From assembly GCF_030867145.1 (NCBI RefSeq), contig NC_134419.1, forward strand, positions 77,005,403 through 77,069,402: a stretch of DNA of 64,000 bases, given 5' to 3'. Below, in pieces: positions 49,901 through 61,900 of the stretch; positions within the stretch are counted from its first letter, which is position 1, and every line of letters begins with the position of its first letter. The notes below the pieces were generated by a model, which worked only from the letters and a program-made list of their open reading frames with translations, was not told where the DNA came from and searched no databases. The stretch is from Opisthocomus hoazin. Taxonomy: Eukaryota > Chordata > Aves > Opisthocomiformes > Opisthocomidae. The position numbers and the translations under genes were made by a program.

Positions 49901-52900
49901 AGGCTGACCGGCCTGTAGTTCCCTTATAGTAATACCTGGTTTAACTTGAAGGAATGATCAGTACATTGAAGTGTTCTGTTTTAATAGATTGTGATTTAAA
50001 AAGGCCTTAATGAGGGTGGATGAAGATACAAGGATGAGTCTGTTGCAATATGTAGACCAGTTTTAGAAAATGTAAATAAGAAGTAAAAAGAAATGACAGC
50101 TGCTAAAATGAAATAATCCAGCTTGCTTAATGCCTTAAGCTCTTTGAAAAACTGCTCTCCGTTTTGGTGTAAAAAAAAAAAAAAAAATTAATTTCTCTAA
50201 TTTCACATAGCTGTCTTAACAAACACTAAGTATTTCTGATTTTCTTAATTTCAACAAAACTTAAAATACATTTTAGAATGTCTTGAAATTGGTTCTGAGC
50301 ACTTCCAAGGATATCTTTGGAAAACTTGTAGAATGTCAGAATGATTTTGTTAATTAACTGTAGGTTGTTACACCTGGTAATGTTTAGCTAGATTCTTCTT
50401 ATGGTGAAGAAAAAGCTTTCAAAGACTTAATAAACTTTGGAGAAAGGGATCTCTGCTGTCACACTGCGTTTGTCTTAACTTGTAATATTTTCTGAATAGC
50501 TTTGGGATGGCGTATGACTTCATTGACTCAGTTGGAAATGATGTCGATGTTGTGTCTGATTCAGAGGTATGTACAACATTCAAGTTCCATTATTTGAACC
50601 CTTATGCTGTATAAATACTGTCATGGTTTCTGTCATCTTTGTGCCTGTTGAGGAAAAGTAAAGATCCACTAGTGAAACACAAGCAGATCACCTAACTTTT
50701 GCTCTGTCATTTAAAGGAGTTGTGATCACCGAGTAAGAAATGCATAGATAACATCATATTTCCTGTGGATTTCTACAAATAATCATCAGCTAAAATATGC
50801 AGTTTAGTGAATGCGGCACCTCAGTCTTGCAATGGAGTTGTCTTGTGTGTTTGAAATTTGGTTATTTTGATGTAAATTATTACTCTCAAGATGTATTTTT
50901 CTACTCTTACCTAGAAGAGATAGCCCCCTTCTAACTTCCTTCTTCTTTGCTGTGATTTTTGCCGGCTATTTTTGGTGCTGGTAATATCTGCAGAATTCAG
51001 ATGAAGCTGTTCCGAAGAGAAAACATCTGTGTTTGATAGACTTTTAGTCAGACTTGGATCTCTGTCCAGATTACTCTGGGTATCTGACAGAGTATTGGTA
51101 TTCATCTGGTGAAGACCAAAGTTCTAAATTTCAAACTATCTAGTTGCATTTTTTTGTTGTTTTTGATGATACTTGGTTGTGATGATCTGAAGAGAGATCA
51201 GGTTTAAACCATGTGTGTGGTTGATACTGATCACTTGGTCTCTTTCTCACTGTCATTCGGGTTCTCTGACCTCAACAAATGCAACTTCTTGCGAAATGGT
51301 TTTCCTAAAATCACTGGCATTGTAACGTTTTATTTGCCTACCCGTGCCTCTCCAGTGTTAGTACTGTATTATTTGCTTACAATTTCCTGAGAATTGTCTT
51401 GCAAAGCAGTATAATTATATGGAATATGATCTCTGTTCTCTTTTCTTCTGCAAGAATATTAAAAAACTCCTGAAGATACCTTACAGCAAGTCCCATGTGA
51501 GCATGGCAGTACATCGCATTGGGCGGACTCTTTTGTTGGATGAGCTAGATATTCAAGAACTCTTCATGAGATCATCTCAGGTTAACCGTTTGTCTTTTGT
51601 TAACTGTGTTGTATGGTCAGAAGGCATTATTTCAAGAATTATGTAGCTAGCAAGAAAGCGTGTATGTATCAAAATTCCTGAGACCAATATGCGAGTACAA
51701 AAGACACTGTATTCTGCAGCAATCTGTTTACCCACGAACTGCATGAGATGCCCCGTATTTATGGTATTGTAGGATTAGAATTGCATGTCCCAGATTCCTG
51801 TAATTACTTCAGTATTTCTATACTAGTTTATTAATTTTGTTATTGCTGTTTGTTATTGCGTAATCTCTTAGCAGGTATCTGACTTTCTAATCAGGTCAAC
51901 TTTTCAGTGAGAATATAACTTCTCTAGAAGATACGTTGTCAATAAATGACCAATTCAGGGCTTTAGCTGTGAAGTTATTTTCTGCTTTTGGGGTTTGAGG
52001 GTTTTTTTGCTGTTGTGGAAGAGTATTCGTAAGTTAATAAGGCACTTGGTTTACTTTGTAGATGCTTCTTGACATTGATTTCCTATTTATGATATTGCCT
52101 AGACAGGGGACTGGACATGGCTGAAAGAGTTTTATCAAAGGCTGATTGATCAGAAGTGGCAACGAAAAAAGAAGAGTAAAGAACATTGGTACCAGAAGGC
52201 CATACTTTCTAAATTTTTGTATTACAGGTAACCTTATGTCTGCATGAATCTTGAATTCTGTACCCCTCGCTTTTGCCTGGTTTCTTGCCTTGAAGTAAAT
52301 GTTAAAATTCCGTTATGGTCTGTCTTATTTACTGGTTTATACTTATGTAGAGAAAACTGAGGGAGGAAATCACATGTAAATGTTTTTAACAGGAATTGAA
52401 GCATTTGAAGTGTTAAAGTATAAAATAAACAGGGTGACTTAATTAATGGCATGTCTCAGTATTCCTTCTGAGAACTGGATTTGAGGGAAGAACAGTGTAT
52501 AACATGCAAGGTAGATTGTGACACCTGCTGTAATATTGTACGAGCTTGAGCAGCTTGTCAATATAGCAATCTTTTAGGGTATTAGCAAAGTTGTTCTTTG
52601 AGACCAGTGCATCAGATCTAACAATTCTGAAAAGGATTCTGTTTGCATATTGTCAACTGAAATTTTTAATGTTACTTTGTCAGCATTAATGGTGATGGAG
52701 CTGCTCAGCCCGTTCCTTCCACTTCAGAACAGCACCAAGAGGGTCCTGTTTCAGGTGAGAGTGATGAAGCAGGAAGGGCCTCCTGGCCAGCTCCTTTTGA
52801 AATGCCTTCTTCATTATCTGAAGATACAGGTGCCTCTAACCAGGTTAGTGTATATGATGTTTTAAATAACACTTTAGTTCTTGCGGAGACGTGTATATTG

Positions 52901-55900
52901 AAAGGTTTTCAGAGGTCCTGCTGCAGTACTCTGCGGAAAGAAACGAAGAAAGGCATTAGGAGGACTTGGCAGTACATGTGCTTTAGCTTATGCCAGTGTT
53001 TCAGAGCTCCAGATGTCAGAATTATCTTTTTCTGTCACCGTAATATTAAATACATATTTATCTATGCATTTTTGAGAAACAAAAGTTTGGCTAGGAGTAG
53101 TCATCAATAACTTTACCAAAAAGTAGGAAAATCTGTTATTCAGAGAGTGTGTTTGGAAGCCTAAGGTTTTGGCCTTTTGTTTGGTGTTTTTTGTTTTTTT
53201 TTTTGAATCTGCTGTTAAAATCAATCTGTTGCGGCCTTGAATTTATTAGGTGAAGAGGAAGATGAAGATCTACGAACATGTTTGCAAAACAGTTACGCAA
53301 CACTTACAAGTACTTGCTATGAGATTACACAAGTGGAAGGCAGAGATGTTTATAGCAATTATACAATAAACTATGATTAGTATTGGGCCCTAATCAGGGT
53401 TTCGGTCTGTGGCTAAGCTTATTTATGTAAACTGTTAATTCCTGTGGTTTTCTGAGTAATATAATACAGTAATTGATCAAATTTTTGAGAAGTCGTAAGA
53501 TCTGTTGTACTCAAGTCTATAGTAATATAATAATGATGCTGTAGTTATGCTGAGACAGTATTACAAACTGGCATGCCAAATGACTGGGTCAGCTAACTTA
53601 TGAAGGCTCTAACCTACTTTATCTATAAAAGTGTAACTGTATGTGTTGTGGTGTACTAATATTCTAAAGTGGAGAAATATTTCGGTACTTGAAAGCTTTT
53701 AGAAAAAGAACTACTTCTCTTGTCTGCCTTCTTGAGGAACTGTTACCTAATACAACAGACTTTTGTCGTAAAGAAGTTGTTGTCCACTTGTACAGGATCT
53801 TTTTCTTTAATTTACAAATAAGACATCAGGATAGAGGTTTTGCTTCCGGAGACTGATCATCTGGTGCTGACCCCTGGGGTAATAAAGTGTTTCTGTGAAA
53901 CATTTCTGATTTCTTTCTGAAGCCTCTGAGAATAATAAAGTACAAAATTTTGGTAGTAGCTACAGATAAGAAGCATTCTAGTCACTGACTCGAGGCTTTT
54001 TGTGGTTTAATACTCATTGAAAGATGTTAGAGGTAAAGGTTTTTCCCTTGTGTGCTTTTGTTGTTCAGATTTTTTTTTAATGGCCTAACTTTACCTCAGC
54101 AGCAGAATCACTCCTTATCCTTGTGCTTTTCACAGGGAAGTGTGCCTCTTGAACCCTCATATATAGTGGGGCATGTGGCCTCAGCCCCCAAAGAACAAAA
54201 CCTGACTACTTTGTTCAATGACGGGGAAAACAGTCAGGTATGCTATATGTGAAGTTTGAGCTCAAACACTGAACCCCCAATTTAATCAAACATTTTAAAA
54301 TTTGGTCTAAATTGGAACCAAAAGCAAACCTAAGCTCCCCGTAGAAGTAGCTTTTGTGGCATCTGTGATCTCAGTCTTTTAAGTTAATGTGAATGCGTAG
54401 CATAGTTTATTCTGTGCTGTCTTTTATTTGCTGCTTTTGCTTCTTGCTTTCTCATAGTTCTGCAGAGTGTCATAGAGAACATGTTTTATAACAGTGATTT
54501 ATAGACCCATTTTTTTCTTTTAATGAAGGGACTTAAAAATGACTTTGTTCGTAATATCTTATGGACCTTTGAAGATATCCACATGTTAGTAGGATCAAAT
54601 ATGCCTATATTTGGAGGGGGGAGATACCCTGCTGTGAGCTTGCGTCTCAGGTGAGTTTTGAAGTTGATAATATAGACATGCCAGCCAGGACTGACTTCTT
54701 GCTTTGCTTCCTGTTTAGCTACCTGTGTTTTGTTTGGAAATTAAGAGTAACTTTTACCTGCAGTTTAAAGAATAAAATTCATTCTTTCAACTTAAATGAT
54801 GATGGCATTGTAAAGCACTGGAAAATGGGAACAGTCCCATAGCCATGCTGCTGTGCTGGGACTTGAGATGCTCGGCCGCTTTTTCTGGCTCTGTAACTAA
54901 ATGTCTGTCTGAGAGCAGTGACGGTTTGCAACCTTTCCTGACTTCAGCGTGAACGTTGAGGGTTAAAACACTTCTGTATATCTAGTCCTTAATTTCATTC
55001 TATTGCCATTTTTGTAAAAGAGGGCAGTAATATTTCTCCTACTGGGATTCTGAATTTCAGTAACTGCTAGTTGGGCAGAAGTACTTAAAATTTGTGACTA
55101 TAGCTGTTCTGAGCTCTGACTTGCTGTTCACTAACAGTTGATCACTTGATTACCAGTCTTCTGTTCCCATCTGTGCATAGGCAAATAATGAGCAAAAACC
55201 GGAAACTCATTTGGTATATTTATCATCCTTTTAAGACACTGCTAGGAATGAACAGTACCTTGCTTTCCAAGGAATTTTGGAAGGTCTGGGAGAAGGTTTG
55301 CACTATAACTAGTTGCAGCTATTACTGCTATTCCTTTAGAACTTCCTGAGTACTTGTTATCTTGGTAATAGTGTGACTTCTGAAGCTTGTTAAAGTTTCA
55401 GTAGGCAAAAGCTCAAAACTGCAGAGGGAACGTGAATGTATTTGGTGGGAGAGATCAGTACATCTGGTTTGTTTGATATAATTATTTGCTTGTTTCTTTA
55501 TAGCAATTCACAAATAATTGTTTTAGTATCCATCCACTCTCAGGTGACACAAATATAAATCCCATTATATCCTTAATATTTTCTGAAGAGTAAATAAAGA
55601 CTAAAGTAACACTGGAAATGTTTGGTTTTAGGGATAACAACAAGCCAATAAATGTGCTAACAGGAATTGACTATTGGTTGGACAACTTAATATGCAATGT
55701 ACCCGAGCTTGTGATGTGCTTTCATGTTAATGGAATTGTTCAGGTAAGTCTGGCTCTTTGCATTATGCTTAGTTCATCCATTCTTCAGTTTCTGAAATGG
55801 CTCCAGTTGCAACAGCTCTCTTTCTAATCTTACTGTTCTGACAAAAAGATTATAAAAATCCTTTATTGCAGAATGAGGAGCATCTACACAGCTTGGAAGA

Positions 55901-58900
55901 GTCATCCAAAAATAATGTTCTCTCTTTTTTTTTTTTTTTTTTTTCCTTCCCTTCCATGCATGCAAGATTCCTTCTTCCCCCAATGTGTGAATGAAGGCAA
56001 AAATTAAAAATGTAGCAGCAGAAATACATCAGTTTCTTGCATCTTAAAATCTGTAGTGTTCGCTTCCCAACACAGATGTGTGCTTTTAAATATTTTTGTT
56101 TGCATTTACAATAGACCACACATACCAGCTGAGTTTCTGTTGGCACCAACTGCATGCTACCGGGTGCTAGGCTGACTAGGTGTCACTGAAGTAATACTTA
56201 GATGTTGCACCTTCTCCACTTTCCCACCTCTTTCTCTCTGTTTACTTCCCCAGGTTTGTCATAGAAGTGAGTCCTCTTTCATTGAGTGGTGTAAGCAAGC
56301 AAGATGTGCTTGCTTTTAAAGTAAATTCTAGAAATTAACTTGATTTATCATGACTCTGTATCATAATAGTAGCCTTTGTTTCTTTTAGCAGTTGATAGAG
56401 ACACTGATCTACAGATTTTTGGGGGTTAAGGGGCAGAAAACCCTCCTAATCTTGAGTTTTAACATATATTCCTTGCAGAAGTATGAAATGATTAAAACTG
56501 AAGATATTCCGAACTTGGAAAACTCTAATTTTTCTACCAAAGTGATAAAAGATATTGCTCAAAATATCTTATCTTTTCTGAAATCAAATTGCACCAAAGA
56601 AGGACATACTTATTGGCTATTTAAGGGTAAGCAGATTTAGATCAATTTAAAAATATTCATGTTACGTGTTATGTTGATTAATGAAAGGTCTTAACTTTCA
56701 GCAAGTGGGAGTGATATAGTAAAGCTCTACGACCTAACCACCCTTTGTGAAGAGACAGAAGACAAATACCAAAACCCTTTTACAATGCCAGTGGCAATTC
56801 TTCTATACAAGTGAGTTTTCATAATTTTTGTTGTAATACTTGATTGTTGGTGTGGTTGTAGTTGTTAAGAATACAGATGAAAAATTATGATGAAATGAAA
56901 ATGCATGAAATGAACATCTTTTTACACATAAGCTTGGTAAGCCTCAGTCCCACTAAATCAAAACAGACTTTCTCCTTTTCACCATTTCTTCATGTAAACT
57001 ACACTCTTGCTGAGTAAGTCTTGTAGACCCATCATAAAGTTTGGGAGATCTATGTTTGCAGTAGTGCTCTTTAAAGCTTTTTTTCTTCTAGCACAAAGAA
57101 ATTATCCAGGGATTTAGTGTTTTGTTTAACTTTCTTTCAGAGTTGCTTGCAATATGATGCTGAAGAAAAACCAGAACAAGAAACACTATGGCACTATCAG
57201 AACGTTGCTCCTGAATTGCCTTAAGTTACTGGACAATGGCAGACATCCTCAGGTAAGAATGACGTGTTTTCTTGTAGCTTTGTGTAGATGTAATGGAAAT
57301 GCTATCATCGTAATGCACCTGGATATGTTTTGTGTGGTACTTCCTCCTCCCTCTGCAAGGGAGAGGATTTAAATTTATTTATAAACTTAGCAATTGATTT
57401 ATGTTTAAAGAAACCCTAGGGGGTTTTTTTAATTAGTAACCTTCACTGACTTTCATTGCTACACAAGTCTTCTGTCCTGCTCTAAAAAGGAACTTTTCAT
57501 TGTATTTGCTCTTTTGTTCTCATTTACAAAGAGCCCTTTTGTGTTTGGAAGCTGTACAGACACCAAAGCAGATCTTAGCTAGGCATTGTAAGATGTGAAT
57601 AGAAGAAAAAACATTTTTACTCTGAAGGTGGCTGAATGTTGGGAGAGGTCAAGCAGAGAGGTTATAGTGTCCATCCTTTGAGATAACTCAAAGCTTCACT
57701 GGACATGGTCCTGAGCAACCTGCTTTGAGCAAGGGGTTTGGGCTAGGCAGTCTCCAGAGGTCCCTGCCAGGCTCAGCTCTTCTGTGGTAGGTGGGAACCT
57801 CCAGAACCTCAAACTCTTGATCTGTTCATTAGACCATTGTATTGGCCACCGGTACCTTGATGCTCTGCACTTGTCAGAAGCAGTAAGAAAAGTAATGAAA
57901 AGATGAAGCTGTATTGACCTCCTTTATTTCAGATACTTGATTCTGGTTCTTTTCTAAGAAAAACAGGAATTGAGTTGCTCTGAAAGGGAAGTAATTGATT
58001 AAACATTAAGGAGGTGAAGAAGGTGTATCTCTTGAGTATTACTGCTGCCAGATGTGCTAGCTTCCTTTCTAATTGCAGAAGATAATGGAGTGTGCTGCTT
58101 TCTCATTGGGATTTTGACTGAGGCTATTCACAACCTCCTCCTTGTCTTAAATTGAGAAATATGTCGGTTCATAATGGACTAAGGGAGTATCGATGTGTTT
58201 GACCAAAGAAAGAAACTGGGATACCGCAAAAGGCTTGGAGGGTGATGGGGCAGGAGCTGCTTTATTCAGGCTATGGTACACTAACATGGTAACTTGACAT
58301 TTTCACTATTTATAGGCAACGCATCATAAATTTCAAAAAGAAATATCTATACTGACACTTAAATCTGATCCAAAGATTAACTTAATTTACATGTAAGTGG
58401 TCTAGATTTAAGCTGTTTTCAACTGAAAATTGATCCCAAAAATGTGATGTGAAAAATCTGGTTTGTATTTAAAATGGATTAACAAGAGGAGACATAGCTT
58501 ATATAAACTGAATTAAGTGTTTTGCAGATTTCTTCTAAAGCTGTGGGAAGCTCTCAAAATCCCACTAAAAGGTCTTGAAAGTTATTTTTTGCTTGCTTAA
58601 GATCCTTCTCTCCTCTGCCTCTTGTGATCTACATGCTTTTAGAACAGGTAATACTCCTTTTTTACCAGTTAGTTTTTATTCTTTTCTAAACTTCATCAGG
58701 CTTGAATCCTTTTCCTATATGGAATTTTTAACTTCATAAGGAACTTTTTAGTAGGGCAGGAGAGAGTGCTTATTTGAGTGGGTAATTGAATTCATACTCC
58801 TGCACAGTGGTGGCCTCCTTTGCCTTCTCAGCAGTTGTATATCAGTTCAGAAAACAGCCTGGTAGAACAACTAATTTTCTGGGATTTTTTTTAAATTTTT

Positions 58901-61900
58901 TTTTTTCAACACCTCTGCAAAAAGCCCTCCAAAAATACACAAGAAGTGGAAGATGTTGTTTGGTTTGCAGTTCAGACAAATGTTTCATGCCAAAGGTTGC
59001 TGTTCTGGTGGAAAGGTACTTAGCATAGCTTACATGATATGGCAGTGCTACTGCGGAGAGCTTTTATCTCAGTTTCTCTCTGAATGGAATTGCTGGACTG
59101 TGTTCTGGTCCGGTCGCACTAGACTCCAGCAGAACCAAGAGCTAGAACGTGCCCTCGATTACCAGGACAGGAGCTGTAAGTAACCGTGCTGTCCCAAACG
59201 GAGGGCTCAGTGGCGTTAAATATGATCTCTTTTTTTGAACAGTCAGAAGTAGAGAGGATGTTGGGAAGCAGGAGGAGGGAATGTGGGCACAATTTGTGAC
59301 TGATTTCTTAATTCCCCTCCCCAGCCACTCTGTTGCTATGTTTTAGAAATTACTCTTGACACTTTTTTTATATTCAGAATGTTCAGGAAATAGAATGCAG
59401 GAGTTGGTATCCCCAAGGTGAATTTCAGGAGAGTGAATTGCAAGTCCTGCACTTGACACTCACTTGCTGTTGAGGAAAAAGAGGCGTCGTGAAAGCAAGA
59501 GATTCAACTGTAGGAATATGTTGTAGACCTTACGCCCTGTGATAATCACTCTGTGTGCACATGAAGCAATAATGCAAGTCTCTTGGCAGTCAGAACCTTC
59601 TTAGGGTGCCTAGATCCAAAAGTTGAAGCCTGAAAAGTTGAAGCTGTTACTTAGTGTTTGGATACTCCTGGAGGTAGACAAGAGTTGGTAATTTAAGGTG
59701 CGATTGAAGCACTTGGTATAAAATTGTTCATTCCAATGCAGGGTCCAGGTGCCCAAAAGCAGGTCACTTTAAGGCATGTATGTGTATTTGGTGTGTTTGT
59801 GTGGGGTTTTTTTTTTAGACTGAATCTGATCCAAATTTCTTAGCAGATGACTCATCTCTTAGTGTTGAAATTCTTCATGACAGGAGTGTGAGAACTGTCT
59901 GAACAAGAGTTCAGTCTCCAAGTAAATTGAGGTAGAAAGAAAAGGGCGGAACATTGATTGTAAGGATTATTCTTGTGTTGTTCTCACTGGCTTAATTATT
60001 AGGTGTGTCAGTGGTTGCCAAATAACCTTTGCTCTAAGCACTTCGGCTCGTGAAGTTAGAGGGGAAAAAAGTGTGTGTATGTATGTGTGCCTATAGTGTG
60101 TGCACACACTTCTCATCTTGCTGTCTTAGTCTTTGATGTGAGCGTTGTGTGGTGCAGTCTGCTGCTGGCCTGGGCTGGCTTTCAGGCGTCCGTGTTCCTT
60201 TTCTTTGGAGTGGAACAGGGAGGGTTACAGAGCGACGTGCGCAGGGCTGCGTAGTACTGTTAGGCAAGAAATGGGGTTGGACTTCTCTACGTCTTGCCTC
60301 ACTGCTTTTTATTTCTGTGTAAAACCACACTGAAGGACGGGGGATTGCTGCTTGTTTTAGGCTATCACCAGCGTGCGTTGTATTTCTCCTGACTCACTGT
60401 ATAGTTTTATTTGCTTTCTCACTATAAAAAGCAAGCTACAGTTACTGCTACAGGTATATGCTGTTTGTGCCCTGGTGCCCTGTTTGACCTCTGGAGTTTC
60501 AGTTTGAATCTCTTTATTTATTGAGTTGTCAGTTCTGGTGGTTTTCTTGTTTTTGAGAAGTTGAAATTGATTTCTTCATGCTCTAAACTTTTAGTACTGT
60601 GAATGCTGCTGCTGCTAAAGGGTAGCTTTTAAATGCTTGTATCCAGTATCTCCTCCGTTGTCAATATGTTTTGAAACTCTGGCAGTGTATAATGTTAAAG
60701 TACACGATGAATAAACTGAAGAAGCAGGAAGGAGTGAAATGCAGACTGCTTGATGCCGAGCCCTGCCAGAACATAGCTTTCATTACTTCCTCATTTTTCT
60801 CCATGCAGCAGCAGTCTAGAGAAGAGAAAGGGTAAATACCTCCTTACCATCAACTAAGAAGATAGCTGCTGGTTTTTTTTTTTCTTATGGCAGATTTTAC
60901 CTTTCTTGCCTGAAATAGAACAAAAGTGAAGAAGGTAGAAGCTTCTCTGGAATGCAGCTAGCTGCAGTTTGAGAGAATCCATAAAACTCAAAAGATGCTA
61001 ATAAACAAGGAGTTTGTTAGGGTTGTGCTCAAAAGATGTAAATAGGGTGATGAAGAGATGCTCTTATTTATTTTTCTTTTAAACCAAACCCCCCAGACGA
61101 AAGCATCATGGGCTATGGTGGTCTATATTCCCAGTTTTTGCCTTTATGCTCTCACTTGCAAAACAAGAGGTGAAAACCTTGTAAGCTGGGGGTTAAAACC
61201 AAGGGTGGGCAAGCTTGATTGCAGGAGCTGTGTGCACATATGTGGATAGTTGATAAGATGCTGTCTCCAGCCATTTGCTTCTTAAATATTGATAAAAATC
61301 AGGGCTCAAAAGCATGGTCATACAGTGTGTGTGTATGTGTGTGTACAGGCTGTATTTACAGCTGATCAAATACCTACTTGCATGTACTGTTTATTCCTTA
61401 TTTTAAGACAAACTGAATTGATGTTGCCTCTTAAAAAGAACATTTAACTTGAAAACAAATTAAATTTTTTTTTCTTATTTAAAAAGATTATTGCTTCAGC
61501 AAACTACATGTTATCAGAGCTTTTTCAGTTGGATGAACCTAAAAAAGAAGACAGTACGGACTTCCCTATAAATGGAAATTCTGATGAAAGCTATAGCGAG
61601 GAAGAAGAAGAAATGCCAGACAGTGATGAAAACGGTTCTTACAGTAACAGTTCTGATCCACCAGATGACAATAAAGCAGTGGCTATAATCAAATCCGTTG
61701 GAGAGTTATCAGTACCAGAAAAATACAAGTCTGTTCATCGAATACGTGTAAGTGAAGTTCTGGATTTTTTTAAGGGTTTTCTTGAAAGATTCGGTTCACG
61801 TGCAAGGTTTATTATTGAAAATTGGTTACCTGTTAGTTTTGTCTTCAGGTTAACTGAAGCATGAGGCAGTAGGGAAACAAAATTTTCATGAGCTGCTCAT

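Larger units (their letters stand above)
50567..54528 (+). other. EDRF1 introns 3-7
   Basis: Intron spans are 50567-51454, 51581-52102, 52228-52683, 52844-54135 and 54238-54528. They are AT-rich unique sequence. I see no repeat, RNA gene or hidden coding exon in them that I can support. Confidence 0.85.
54651..57140 (+). other. EDRF1 introns 8-11
   Basis: Spans 54651-55631, 55744-56478, 56627-56701 (75 bp, near the practical minimum) and 56811-57140. Intron 9 holds a T20 run at 55925-55944. Nothing else recognised. Confidence 0.85.

Noticed and set aside
51160..51235. TGATGA and CTGA boxes suggesting a C/D box snoRNA in EDRF1 intron 3
   Set aside because: Box spacing is too short (about 50-60 bases) and no terminal stem is seen.
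58786..59183. Overlapping short ORFs in EDRF1 intron 12 as possible extra exons
   Set aside because: The protein match runs directly from exon 12 to exon 13 with no missing residues, and splice sites around these ORFs are not convincing.
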